Shown piece by piece: positions 1 to 9,273 of a DNA stretch of 64,000 bases (positions are counted from its first letter, which is position 1; each line of letters opens with the position of its first letter). Origin of the DNA: Clostridia bacterium (GTDB lineage: Bacteria; Bacillota; Clostridia; TANB77; CAG-508); the NCBI GenBank assembly GCA_017437145.1, contig JAFSBT010000003.1, forward strand, positions 124,001 through 188,000, in the 5' to 3' direction. The notes beneath the pieces were generated by a model. The model had not been told where the DNA came from, ran no database searches, and saw nothing but the letters and a program-made list of their open reading frames with translations. The position numbers were made by a program, and so were the translations under genes.

Positions 1-67
1 ATTCTTCTTCAAAAACGATTTGTTTTACTAAACCTCTAGATAATAATTCATCATAAACACTATTCAA
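1..67 (-). CDS. tyrS: Tyrosyl-tRNA synthetase, N-terminal fragment (cut by window edge)
   Basis: Reading the minus strand from a TTG at 67-65 gives LNSVYDELLSRGLVKQIVFE, which matches the start of bacterial TyrRS (the VYDEL..RGL.KQ pattern). AGGAG lies 8 bases upstream of the TTG, supporting a TTG start. Only the first 22 codons are in the window, so the catalytic motifs cannot be checked. TyrRS charges tRNA-Tyr in the cytoplasm. It is divergent from recJ across a 127-bp AT-rich gap in which no T-box signature was seen. Confidence 0.75.
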   Translation of the reverse strand, partial: MNSVYDELLSRGLVKQIVFEEE

Positions 68-194
68 AATAATCACTCCTAATCTCAATTTGGTTAAGTA
101 TAGCAAATAAAATGGAAAAATTCAATAAAAACCCTTTAAAAATAATCGAAAATAATATACAATAAAACAAAATATAATATAATTAGGAGATTTT

Positions 195-1885
195 ATGAAA
201 AAGAAATGGGAATTTTATGATTCCAACATAAATGAAGTTGAGAGAATAACTCAAGAATTCAATGTTTCACCGTTATTAGCAACAATTTTATCAAATAGAG
301 GGATTATTAAAGATGAAGAAATAAAAATATTTTTAGACCCAACAAGAAATGATTTTCACGATCCATTTTTAATGCCTGACATGGATAAAGCTATTGCTCG
401 AATATTAAAAGCAATTGAGAATAAAGAAAAAGTATTAATATATGGAGATTATGATGTAGATGGTATTACAAGTGTTACTGTTTTAAAGAAATTTTTAGCA
501 GAAATAGGATTAGAAACAGATTACTATATACCTAATAGATTAGAAGAAGGATATCGGATTAAATAAAAATGCAATAAATATTATAAAAGAAAAAAAATAT
601 ACTTTAATGATAACAGTTGATTGTGGTATTTCTGGAATAGAAGAAATAGAAATTTGTAATAGTTTAGGTATTGATACTATTATAACAGACCACCATGAAC
701 AATTAGATACATTACCTAATGCATATGCGATAGTTAACCCTAAAAGAAGAGATTGTACATATCCATTTAGAGAATTAGCTGGTGTAGGAGTTGTTTTTAA
801 ACTTATACAAGCATTGTCAATAAAATTAGAACTACCTGAAAAACAATATTTGAAATATTTAGATATTGTATGTATAGGAACAATATCTGATATAGTTGCA
901 TTAAAAAATGAAAATAGAGTTATTGCAAAATTAGGATTAAGATTAGTACAACAAACAAAAAATATAGGATTAAGAGAACTTATTTCTTCAACTGGATTTA
1001 AACGGAATAGATGCTACAACAATTTCTTTTGGTATAGCACCTAGATTAAATGCATGTGGCAGAATGGGACATCAAGAAGATGCTATAAAATTATTTTTAA
1101 CTGAAGATATAAATGAAGCTAAAGAATTAGTAAAAAAATTAAACTTATATAATGTTGAAAGACAAGAAAAAGAAAAACAAATTTTTAATGATGCATTAAG
1201 CAAATTAGAAAATGAAAATATTCATGAAATAAAAAGTATTGTACTAGGAGAAGATGGATGGCATCATGGCGTAATTGGTATTGTTGCGTCAAAATTGGCT
1301 GAAAAATTTTATAAGCCAACAATCTTAATTTGTTTCGAAGGTGATGTCGGAAAAGGATCAGGAAGAAGTATACAAGGATTTGATTTACATGAAGCTTTAG
1401 TAAGAACTAGTGAATATTTAGATAAATTTGGTGGTCATGAAATGGCAATAGGATTATCATTACAAAAAGACATGTTACCAAAATTCAAAGAAGAATTTAA
1501 TAAAATTGTAAGTGAAGAATATGTTGAGGATTTAATTCCTATAATAAAAATTGATGCACAAATTACAAAAAAAGATATGAATTTTAGCTTTATGAATGAG
1601 TTACAATTACTAGAACCATTTGGTGAAAAAAACAAAACACCAATATTTGTATATAAAAATTTAAAGATTGATTCTATACGTTCATTATCAGAAGGAAAAC
1701 ATTTAAAATTATTATTAAGAGATGAAAACTTTTTAATAAATGCTATAGGATTTAACTTGGGTGAGTTGTCTGAAGAATATCTAATTGGTGATAAAATAGA
1801 TATAGCAGGAACTTTAGAAATAAATTCTTATAACGGACAAGAAAGTATACAGATAAATATTAAAGATATTATGAAATCAATATAA
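195..1885 (+). CDS. recJ: Single-strand DNA exonuclease RecJ, read through two +1 shifts at CGG
   Basis: RecJ is the 5'-3' single-strand exonuclease of recombination and mismatch repair. The gene is broken into three frames. Dropping one C at 555 and one C at 1003 gives a continuous 562-residue protein, normal for the family. The DHH core is present: DYDVDG near residues 85-90 and DHH near 165-167. The C-terminal DHHA1 signature GGHEMAIG is in the third segment. Both junctions fall in conserved sequence (EGYGLN and FKGIDATTISFG). Zero-frame reading stops 2 codons after the first CGG and 12 codons after the second. TAGGAGA precedes the ATG. The gene heads a likely operon with relA, an MBL hydrolase and hisS. 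It could be a double-mutant pseudogene, but both lesions are the same kind of C insertion, shared with four other genes here. Confidence 0.88.
555..557 (+). other. +1 frameshift site 1: CGG in recJ
   Basis: Zero-frame codon 121 is CGG after TAT; skipping the C reads GGA and restores the conserved EGYGLN segment. Upstream GAAGGA-TAT resembles the spacing of the prfB frameshift stimulator. The zero frame reaches TAA after two more codons. Confidence 0.9.
1003..1005 (+). other. +1 frameshift site 2: CGG in recJ
   Basis: CGG follows AAA; skipping the C reads GGA and gives FKGIDATTISFGIAPRLNAC, a conserved RecJ segment. The run before it is only three A and is not itself the inserted base, so homopolymer slippage does not explain it. 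Confidence 0.9.
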
Positions 1886-1898
1886 AGGAGAAAATAAT

Positions 1899-4094
1899 AT
1901 GCCAAGCAGTAAAAATGCGACTATAGAAGAAGTAATAGATAAAATAAAAGAAAAAAATCTTAAAGCTAATATAGATATTATAAAAAAAGCTTATGAGTAT
2001 GCTTGCAAAAACCATGAAGAGCAAACAAGATTATCAGGAGAACCATATATATGCCATCCTCTAAATGTAGCTTATATTCTTGCAGAATTAGAAATGGATG
2101 AAGCAACTATATGTGCAGCATTACTACATGATGTAGTAGAAGATACTCCTATAACACATGAAGATATTATTAGAGAATTTAGCGAAGAAATAGCTGAAAT
2201 GGTAGAAGGTGTTACTAAATTAGGTAAAATAAAATATTCAACAATAAAAGAACAACAAGTTGAAGACTATAGAAAAATGTTCTTAGCTATGGGAAAGGAT
2301 ATAAGAGTTATTTTAATCAAGCTAGCAGATAGACTTCATAACATGAGAACTCTCAAATATTTAACTAGAGAAAGACAAATTGCAAATGCAAAAGAGACTA
2401 TGGAATTATATGCACCTTTAGCAAATAGATTGGGTATATATTCTTTAAAATGGGAACTTGAAGATTTATCTTTTAGATATTTATATCCTGAAGAGTATAG
2501 AGAATTATTAGAAGGTATAGAAAAGAAAAGAGAAGAAAGACTAGAATTTATCGATAATATAGTTGATGAAATTAAAGCTAAATTAGATGAAGAAAAAATC
2601 AAATGTGATATTGTAGGTAGAGCAAAACATTTTTACAGTATTTATAGAAAAATGAAAAGAGATAATATTACTTTAGACCAAGTATATGATTTATTTGCCT
2701 TACGTATAATAGTAAATTCTGTAAAGGATTGTTATGCTGCATTAGGTGTAGTTCATGAACTATACAATCCTATGCCAGGAAGATTTAAAGATTATATAGC
2801 TGTTCCAAAACCAAATATGTACCAATCAATACATACAACTTTAATTGGTCCTAAAGGAACACCATTTGAGGTTCAAGTTAGAACTTGGGATATGCACAGA
2901 GTTGCAGAATTTGGTATCGCTGCTCACTGGGCATATAAAGAAGCTAACAAAGAAAAGAAATCTAATGTTACTGTAACTGAAGACAAATTAGTTTGGTTAA
3001 GAGAAACTCTCGAATGGCAAAAAGATATGCAAGATCCAGATGAATTCTTAAAAACTTTAAAAACAGAACTTTTTGAAGATGAAGTTTATGTTTTTACACC
3101 AAGAGGTGAAATAAAAGTTTTACCAAGAAACGCAACACCTATTGATTTTGCATATAATATACATGCAGAAGTTGGACACAAAATGGTAGGTTGTAAAATA
3201 AATAGTAAAATGATGCCTATTGTAACAAGATTAAAAAGTGGAGATATTGTTGAAGTAATCACATCTGATACATCTAAAGGACCTAGTAGAGATTGGTTGA
3301 AATTTGTAAAAAGTTCTAGTGCAAAAACTAAAATTCAACAATGGTTTAAAAAGAACGAAAGAGAAGCTAATGTTGAAAAAGGTAAAGATATAATCGAAAA
3401 AGAAATTAAAAGAATTGGAATGACTCATGAAGATTTATTCAAAACCGAATGGGTGAAAGTTGCTCTTGATAGATATAGATATAATACTGTAGAAGATATG
3501 TATTCAAGTGTTGGCTTTGGTGCAATTTCTGCAGGAAAAATAGTTGCTAAATTACTAGAAGAGTATAAAAAAGAACATGAAGAAGAAACTATAGAAGAAA
3601 AAATAAAAGAATTGTCTAAAAAAGCAACTGTACACAAAGCTCCGACATCAGGAGTAGTTGTTAAAGGAATTGATAATTGTTTAGTAAAATTTTCTAAATG
3701 TTGTAATCCTGTACCGGGTGACAATATAATTGGATATATTACAAAAGGTAGAGGTGTATCAATTCATAGAACAAATTGTACAAATGTTAAAGATTTAATA
3801 GAAGAAGAAGGAAGAATAATTGATGTTGCTTGGTATGAAGATGAACCAGTAAAAGCTTCTTACCATGTTGATATCGAAGTTCTTTCTAATGATAGAACTG
3901 GACTTCTTTCAGATATTGTAAAAGAAATAACAAGTCAAAAAATAAACATTATGGGTGTTAATACAAAAACAAGTAAAGATAGAATTGCTACAATAGAAAT
4001 AACCTTAGAAGTTGAGAATGTAGAACAACTTAATAAAATCATAAAATTGATTAGGAAAGTTGATAGTGTATACGAAGTAAATCGTAAAAAATAA
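1899..4094 (+). CDS. relA: Bifunctional (p)ppGpp synthetase/hydrolase, RelA/SpoT family
   Basis: 731 residues with the full Rel order: HD hydrolase domain (HDVVEDT, HD near residues 77-78), synthetase domain in the middle (RIIVNSVKDCYAALG, then the YQSIHTT motif), TGS domain (YVFTPRGEIKVLPRNATPIDFAYNIH), a CCNPVPGD segment and a C-terminal ACT domain. It makes and degrades the alarmone (p)ppGpp during starvation. An intact HD motif suggests both activities, as in most Firmicutes Rel proteins. AAAGGAG precedes the ATG. It starts 13 bases after recJ and is followed 20 bases later by the MBL gene, so co-transcription is likely. It contains no in-frame CGG codon. Confidence 0.97.
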   Translation: MPSSKNATIEEVIDKIKEKNLKANIDIIKKAYEYACKNHEEQTRLSGEPYICHPLNVAYILAELEMDEATICAALLHDVVEDTPITHEDIIREFSEEIAEMVEGVTKLGKIKYSTIKEQQVEDYRKMFLAMGKDIRVILIKLADRLHNMRTLKYLTRERQIANAKETMELYAPLANRLGIYSLKWELEDLSFRYLYPEEYRELLEGIEKKREERLEFIDNIVDEIKAKLDEEKIKCDIVGRAKHFYSIYRKMKRDNITLDQVYDLFALRIIVNSVKDCYAALGVVHELYNPMPGRFKDYIAVPKPNMYQSIHTTLIGPKGTPFEVQVRTWDMHRVAEFGIAAHWAYKEANKEKKSNVTVTEDKLVWLRETLEWQKDMQDPDEFLKTLKTELFEDEVYVFTPRGEIKVLPRNATPIDFAYNIHAEVGHKMVGCKINSKMMPIVTRLKSGDIVEVITSDTSKGPSRDWLKFVKSSSAKTKIQQWFKKNEREANVEKGKDIIEKEIKRIGMTHEDLFKTEWVKVALDRYRYNTVEDMYSSVGFGAISAGKIVAKLLEEYKKEHEEETIEEKIKELSKKATVHKAPTSGVVVKGIDNCLVKFSKCCNPVPGDNIIGYITKGRGVSIHRTNCTNVKDLIEEEGRIIDVAWYEDEPVKASYHVDIEVLSNDRTGLLSDIVKEITSQKINIMGVNTKTSKDRIATIEITLEVENVEQLNKIIKLIRKVDSVYEVNRKK

Positions 4095-4114
4095 TTAGAA
4101 ATAGAGGGAAAGAA

Positions 4115-4762
4115 ATGATACTAAAGAGAATTAAATTTCAATTAGGAGATATAAGTGATGCAAATTGCTATATTATTCAAGATGAAGATACAAAAGAAAC
4201 TATGATAATTGACCCAGGAGCCGATGCAAAAGAAATTGAAGATATGTTAAATACAATAGAAGCAAAATTAAAATATATTGTTTTGACTCATTGTCATGCA
4301 GACCATATATCAGGTACTCAAGCTATAAAAGAAAAATTTGGAGGACAAATTTTAATTCATATTAAAGATGAAGAAGGACTTCATAATAGAGACATTAATT
4401 TAAGTGAATATATCGGAGCTGAAATTGTAACATTTCATGCAGATGCAAGATTAAATGATGAAGATTTAATTCACTTAGGTGAAAATGAATTTAAAATTAT
4501 TCATACTCCAGGACATACTCATGGAGGAATATGTATTTATTGCGAAAAAGAAAAAATGTTGTTTTCTGGAGATACAATGTTTAGGGGGTCATGGGGAAGA
4601 ACAGATTTACCAACAGGAAATTTCGTAGATATTATAAATTCTATAACAGATAAATTAATGAAATTACCAAAAGAAACAATTGTTTATCCAGGACATGGAA
4701 AATCAACAAGAATAGGTGATGAAGAACCTATATATTTAGAATTAAAACCTAAAAAGAATTAA
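4115..4762 (+). CDS. MBL-fold metallohydrolase, glyoxalase II-like
   Basis: 215 residues. The metal-binding signature HCHADH lies at residues 59-64, with later ligands in HTPGHTHGG and FSGDTMF and a final PGHG. This is the layout of the hydroxyacylglutathione hydrolase-like branch of the metallo-beta-lactamase fold. The real substrate cannot be read from sequence; a thioester hydrolase role is the family default. It lies between relA and hisS, an order also common in Clostridia, probably in one transcript. Confidence 0.88.
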   Translation: MILKRIKFQLGDISDANCYIIQDEDTKETMIIDPGADAKEIEDMLNTIEAKLKYIVLTHCHADHISGTQAIKEKFGGQILIHIKDEEGLHNRDINLSEYIGAEIVTFHADARLNDEDLIHLGENEFKIIHTPGHTHGGICIYCEKEKMLFSGDTMFRGSWGRTDLPTGNFVDIINSITDKLMKLPKETIVYPGHGKSTRIGDEEPIYLELKPKKN

Positions 4763-4782
4763 AACAAGGAGAAGTGAAAAAT

Positions 4783-6087
4783 ATGGAAAAAGTAACACCA
4801 AAAACACTATCAGGATTTATGGAATTATTACCAAATGAACAAGTATTATTTAATCAAATGAAAGAAACAATACAAAAGTCATATGAAAAATTTGGATTTT
4901 TACCTATCGATACACCAGTTATTGAAAGTTCAGAAGTATTACTTGCTAAAGCAGGAGGAGAAACTGAAAAACAATTATACAGCTTTTCAAAAGGTGACAG
5001 TAATTTAACTTTACGTTTTGATTTAACAGTTCCTTTAGCTAAATATGTTGCTGAATATTATAATGAATTAACATTTCCTTTTAGAAGATATCAAATAGGT
5101 AAAGTATATAGAGGAGAAAGAGCTCAAAGAGGAAGATTTAGAGAATTTTATCAATGTGATATTGATATCATAGGTGATGGAGAATTAAATATTATAAATG
5201 ATGCTGAAATTCCAAGTATTATGTACAATACATTTAAAAATTTAGGATTAGATAATTTTACAATTAGAATAAACAATAGAAAAATTTTAAATGGTTTGTT
5301 TGAACATGTAGATGCAAAAGATGTTGCTGTTGATATAATGAGAACGATAGATAAAATAGAAAAAATAGGAAAAGAAAATGTTATTGAAGAATTAAAAACT
5401 TTAGGACTTAACGATGGTAATATAGAAACAATTATTAGTTTTATAGAAATTAATGGAACTGTTGATGAAATGTTAGAAAAATTATCTACATTAAATATTG
5501 AAAATGAAAGCTATAAAACAGGAATAGAAGAATTAGCTCAAGTTGTAAAATACATTAGATTATTTAATGTGCCAGATAATTATTTTGCTCTTGATTTAAC
5601 AATTGCAAGAGGGCTAGATTATTATACAGGAACAGTTTATGAAACATTCTTAAATGAATATAAATCTATAGGAAGTATATGCTCAGGTGGAAGATATAAT
5701 GATTTATCTGGATATTATACTGACAGAAATTTACCAGGTGTAGGAATGTCAATTGGACTTACAAGATTATTCTTTATATTAAATGATATTGGATTAATAA
5801 AAGCACAAAAGAATTCTATTTCAGATGTGCTTGTGATTTCAATGGTAGAAGATTTAAGTATGAGCATAAAAACTGCAAATATATTAAGAGAAGCGGGAAT
5901 AAATACAGAAGTATATTTTGATAATAAAAAAATAAAAGCAAAATTCAAATATGCAGATAAATTAAAAATACCTTATGTAATAGTAATAGGAGAAGATGAG
6001 ATTAATACAGGATTATTAACATTAAAGAATATGACAACAGGTGAGCAAGAAAGATTATCAATTGAGGATATAATAAAAAAAATATAA
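4783..6087 (+). CDS. hisS: Histidyl-tRNA synthetase
   Basis: 434 residues of class II synthetase. Visible motifs are TLRFDLTVPLAKYVA, the motif 2 region YRGERAQRGRFREFYQCD, the histidine-specific loops GLDYYTGTVYE and SGGRYNDL, and a C-terminal anticodon-binding domain. It charges tRNA-His. The ATG at 4783 is preferred over the in-frame GTG at 4774, because AAGGAG ends only two bases before that GTG. It is the last gene of the recJ-relA-MBL-hisS run; no T-box leader is present, and transcription probably comes from upstream. Confidence 0.96.
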   Translation: MEKVTPKTLSGFMELLPNEQVLFNQMKETIQKSYEKFGFLPIDTPVIESSEVLLAKAGGETEKQLYSFSKGDSNLTLRFDLTVPLAKYVAEYYNELTFPFRRYQIGKVYRGERAQRGRFREFYQCDIDIIGDGELNIINDAEIPSIMYNTFKNLGLDNFTIRINNRKILNGLFEHVDAKDVAVDIMRTIDKIEKIGKENVIEELKTLGLNDGNIETIISFIEINGTVDEMLEKLSTLNIENESYKTGIEELAQVVKYIRLFNVPDNYFALDLTIARGLDYYTGTVYETFLNEYKSIGSICSGGRYNDLSGYYTDRNLPGVGMSIGLTRLFFILNDIGLIKAQKNSISDVLVISMVEDLSMSIKTANILREAGINTEVYFDNKKIKAKFKYADKLKIPYVIVIGEDEINTGLLTLKNMTTGEQERLSIEDIIKKI

Positions 6088-6109
6088 ATTATTTAAATAT
6101 ATAATTATT

Positions 6110-6209
6110 ATTAGTATATAAATTTTCTCATTAAAACTTTAAAGGTCTAACGGGTAATCCGTATGCTAGCGCTCTTAAAGCTTTTAATTCGAAATATTTA
6201 TATACTAAT
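6110..6209. repeat. 100-bp inverted repeat element, copy 1
   Basis: The element begins ATTAGTATATAAAT and ends ATTTATATACTAAT, so it has its own terminal inverted repeats. It carries a central CGGGTAATCCGTATGCTAGC segment. Its reverse complement recurs at 10784-10883 with about ten differences. It could be a MITE-like element or a structured RNA. Confidence 0.85.
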
Positions 6210-6218
6210 AATTAAAAA

Positions 6219-6243
6219 AAAACAATTTTAAAAAAATTGTTTC
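6219..6243 (+). terminator. Probable terminator after hisS
   Basis: AAACAATTTT pairs with AAAATTGTTT in a short AT hairpin ending in TTT. It is weak and lies beyond the repeat element. Confidence 0.4.
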
Positions 6244-6244
6244 T

Positions 6245-6276
6245 GTTGAAAAGAAAGGAATTCTCCTTTCTTTCAA
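6245..6276 (+). promoter_or_regulatory. Stable leader hairpin before the beta-propeller gene
   Basis: GTTGAAAAGAAAGGA pairs with TCCTTTCTTTCAAC around an ATTC loop. It ends 11 bases before the GGGAGA ribosome binding site of the next gene and has no U-tract, so it may act in the 5' leader rather than as a terminator. Confidence 0.5.
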
Positions 6277-6295
6277 CAAGAAAATGGGAGATAAA

Positions 6296-7672
6296 ATGAA
6301 GAACAAAACCATAAAAGTAAGTTATTTAATAGCAATTTTTTCAGTAATTTTAGTTTTAGCTATTTCTTTAGTAATTTCAAAAGATAAAGGTCAAATTGAA
6401 AATGTCAAAACACCAGATGTTGTTATTGAAGAAGAAGGGGGGATTCCTTCTGTAAAGACATTTGACAAATTATATAATTTATTGAAATTAGATTCTAAAA
6501 AAGAAATTTCTGAAGAAGAAAATGTAATTGAAGAAAATAATATTGTTCAAGAAAACTTAATTGCAACAGATGAAAATATAACAGAGAATGTAATAGAAAA
6601 TACTATTGAAGAAAAAAATGAGGAAGAAGCTATTGTTCAAGAACCACAAAAAGAATTTGAAAAAAAAGAAGGCGACTATACTTACTATGTTTTAGAAAAT
6701 ATTTTTTATATTGCAACTCAAGGAAAAAATTCTTTAAGAACTTCATCAAAAATTGATTTTTCAAATACTGAAGAGGAAGAAATAAAAATTAATGAAACAT
6801 ATATAAAAGAAAATAAAGCAATAATTATTTATACAAAAAAAGTATTAAATCAAACAGATGATGCAAGAAATATTTTTACTGTTGCAGAAATTTATAACAC
6901 AAAAAATAAAAGAAAACCTAGACTTGAAAGAGAAATTAGAGTAGAAGGTGAATACTTAAAATCAAAAAATATAGAAAACAATTTATATGTTTTAACAAAT
7001 AAAACTTTAAATTTAGAAAATTACTATGGTTTAGCTATAGAAAATATAGATGAAAATGATTTCAAAACAATGTATAATGATACAAATTTTGAAGAAGAAA
7101 AATACCTCGATTTTGAAAATATGTATTATTTTGATGAAGAGAATTATACAAATTATTTAAATGTTTTAGGTATAGATTTAAACAATGAACAAGAGACAGT
7201 TTTAAATACTTATTTAGGCGCAGGAGATGAATTATATTTATTATATTCAGGTTTTTACATTGTAAAAACTATATATGATTACAAAGATACGGCGATTTAT
7301 GGATATTATAATAATTTAAAAATCAACTCATACATCTATAAATTTATATATGAACAAAATAAAATGAATTATTATAAAATAGGAAATATACAAGGAGATG
7401 TTTTTGACGAAATAAATGAATTTAATAATACAATAAGAATAGTTACAGAAGATTCTACAACATGGGAAAGTCTTACAAAAACAAATGATTTATATATTTT
7501 GAATTCAGAATTAGAGATTATTGGAACATCAATTAATTTTGCTGAAAATGAATCATTATCAAAAATTGAATTTATAGAAAATACATTAAATGTAGAAACA
7601 TCATCAAATGAAACAAAACATTATAAATTTGATTTAACAGAACCAGAAAATATAAATATAACTTTAGAGTGA
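6296..7672 (+). CDS. Membrane-anchored secreted protein, possible C-terminal beta-propeller family
   Basis: 458 residues from the ATG at 6296, which has GGGAGA 3 to 9 bases upstream; the in-frame ATG at 6284 overlaps that site. An N-terminal membrane segment (YLIAIFSVILVLAISLVI) is followed by a long Glu/Asn-rich linker (about residues 50-120). A beta-rich domain starts with GDYTYYVLENIFYIATQG. Short repeats of the type KSKNIENNLYVLTN resemble the secreted beta-propeller domain family (Beta_propel), but the match is by eye. It is the first gene of a three-gene exported block between inverted repeats. Function unknown. It ends with TGA, showing that UGA is a normal stop here. Confidence 0.55.
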   Translation: MKNKTIKVSYLIAIFSVILVLAISLVISKDKGQIENVKTPDVVIEEEGGIPSVKTFDKLYNLLKLDSKKEISEEENVIEENNIVQENLIATDENITENVIENTIEEKNEEEAIVQEPQKEFEKKEGDYTYYVLENIFYIATQGKNSLRTSSKIDFSNTEEEEIKINETYIKENKAIIIYTKKVLNQTDDARNIFTVAEIYNTKNKRKPRLEREIRVEGEYLKSKNIENNLYVLTNKTLNLENYYGLAIENIDENDFKTMYNDTNFEEEKYLDFENMYYFDEENYTNYLNVLGIDLNNEQETVLNTYLGAGDELYLLYSGFYIVKTIYDYKDTAIYGYYNNLKINSYIYKFIYEQNKMNYYKIGNIQGDVFDEINEFNNTIRIVTEDSTTWESLTKTNDLYILNSELEIIGTSINFAENESLSKIEFIENTLNVETSSNETKHYKFDLTEPENINITLE

Positions 7673-7797
7673 ATTTAATTAAAATTATTAAGCCCATTAA
7701 ATACCAACAAAACTTTACATTTTTTTATTGACTAAAAAAATGCCTTACGATATACTAAAAAATGAACAAGAAATACATTACAAAAGAAGGAGCAAAA

Positions 7798-9258
7798 ATG
7801 AATAAACTTTTTATAAAAAAAATAATAGCATCCATAATCATTTTTATAATGATTTTTGGATTTCTAAGTTTATATAATAAATCCTATGGAGCAACATACA
7901 CATATACTTATAATTCAAATGATTTGCCTGCAAATTTCGATACATTATATCCTGGATACAGATCATTACTCGAAACGTTAGCAACAAATCATAAAAATTG
8001 GACATTTAAATTGTACGAAACAGGACTAAACTGGGAAACAGTTATAAATAACGAATATTCTGGACATGGTGGTTCTCCAAAGAATTTAAGTCCAGCTAAT
8101 GATAGTAGATATTCAGGAGCTTGGATTTGTTCGATATGCGGAACTAAGCCATATGACAATGGTAATTGGTATTGTACATCAATTAGTGCTATAGAGTATA
8201 TGATGGACCCTAGAAACAGTTTAAATGAATCTGATTTATTTCAATTTCAAGAATTATATTCATCAACAGCTGATACGAAGGAAGCTATACAAACTATGGT
8301 AGCAGGAACATTTATTAATACACAAGAATGTATTGATGCTATACATACAGCTTCACAAACACATGGAATAAATGCATTACATTTGATTTCTAGAATGCTA
8401 CAAGAACAAGGTACAAATGGTTCAACTTTAGGATTAGGAATCACAGAAAATGGAGTTACATATTACAATTTATTTAATATAGGTGCTTATGGTAATACTG
8501 AAGCTGAAGTAATAAACAATGGTTTTCAAACTGCAAAATCAAATGGGTGGACAAGCATGGGAGCATCTATACAAGGTGGAGCTTCATTTTTAAAAGATAA
8601 GTATATAAACAAAGGTCAAAATACATTATATTATCAAAAATTTAATGTAGTATATCATGATAGTTTATATGGACACCAATATATGCAAAATATTTTAGCA
8701 GCACAAAATGAAGGTACTACAATGAGAAATAAATATATAAATCTTGGAGTATTAGAAAGTAATTTTACTTTTAACATACCATTATATTCAAATATGCCAA
8801 GTTATGCTTGTTCAAGGCCTTCTACAACAACTGAAACAATTAAAGGTGAACTAGCATATGTAAATGCAAGTGGAGGATTAGCATTAAGAGCAGAACCAGG
8901 AAGTTCATCATCAATTGCATATATTGATGAAGGAACACAAGTTACAATTTTAGAAAGAGCTTCAGAAAAAGTTAACGGGTATTATTGGGATAGAGTATAT
9001 ACACCAAAAGGCATAGGATATATGGCAAGAGAAGCATCAGATGGCAGTAAAACATATTTGGTTGTTATAAAAGAAGGCGCTGGTGATTCAAATGGTGATG
9101 GCAAAGTTGACTCAATGGATATGTATAATATTATACAACATATTCTTGGAAATAAGATTTTAGAGGGAACATTTTTTGAAGCGATAGATACAAACAGCGA
9201 TAAGAAAATAGATTCAATGGATATGTATAATGTAATACAAATAATTTTGAAAAATTAA
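7798..9258 (+). CDS. Secreted glucosaminidase-like protein with SH3 and dockerin domains
   Basis: 486 residues from the ATG at 7798, which follows GAAGGAG; the earlier ATG at 7762 lacks a site. A signal peptide (KKIIASIIIFIMIFGFLS) is followed by a peptidoglycan-hydrolase-like domain. In it ISRMLQEQG carries the probable catalytic Glu, and NLFNIGAYG matches the endo-beta-N-acetylglucosaminidase family. An SH3b domain follows (LALRAEPGSSSSIAYIDEG...VTIL). The C-terminus has two dockerin type I repeats: DSNGDGKVDSMDMYNIIQHI and DTNSDKKIDSMDMYNVIQII. It probably cleaves wall glycan and docks to a cohesin-bearing partner; no recognisable cohesin is in the window. The next gene is co-oriented 15 bases downstream. 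Confidence 0.8.
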   Translation: MNKLFIKKIIASIIIFIMIFGFLSLYNKSYGATYTYTYNSNDLPANFDTLYPGYRSLLETLATNHKNWTFKLYETGLNWETVINNEYSGHGGSPKNLSPANDSRYSGAWICSICGTKPYDNGNWYCTSISAIEYMMDPRNSLNESDLFQFQELYSSTADTKEAIQTMVAGTFINTQECIDAIHTASQTHGINALHLISRMLQEQGTNGSTLGLGITENGVTYYNLFNIGAYGNTEAEVINNGFQTAKSNGWTSMGASIQGGASFLKDKYINKGQNTLYYQKFNVVYHDSLYGHQYMQNILAAQNEGTTMRNKYINLGVLESNFTFNIPLYSNMPSYACSRPSTTTETIKGELAYVNASGGLALRAEPGSSSSIAYIDEGTQVTILERASEKVNGYYWDRVYTPKGIGYMAREASDGSKTYLVVIKEGAGDSNGDGKVDSMDMYNIIQHILGNKILEGTFFEAIDTNSDKKIDSMDMYNVIQIILKN

Positions 9259-9273
9259 CAAAGGAGAAATTTT

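Noticed and set aside
555..1005. Homopolymer sequencing errors as the cause of the recJ breaks
   Set aside because: The surplus base is always a single C next to GG, not a base in a homopolymer run. A motif-specific artefact is still possible and is stated as a rival.
195..1885. Intron or intein splitting recJ
   Set aside because: The frames are contiguous apart from one surplus base; no inserted segment exists.
4763..4782. T-box leaders before hisS, argS or tyrS
   Set aside because: No AGGGTGG-type antiterminator sequence or long leader was seen upstream of any of them.
6284..6295. ATG at 6284 as the start of the beta-propeller-like gene
   Set aside because: The ribosome binding site GGGAGA lies downstream of it and correctly spaced for 6296.
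7660..7672. UGA read as an amino acid (recoded stop)
   Set aside because: TGA ends the 6296 gene normally and prfB keeps its UGA-dependent control, so UGA is a stop.
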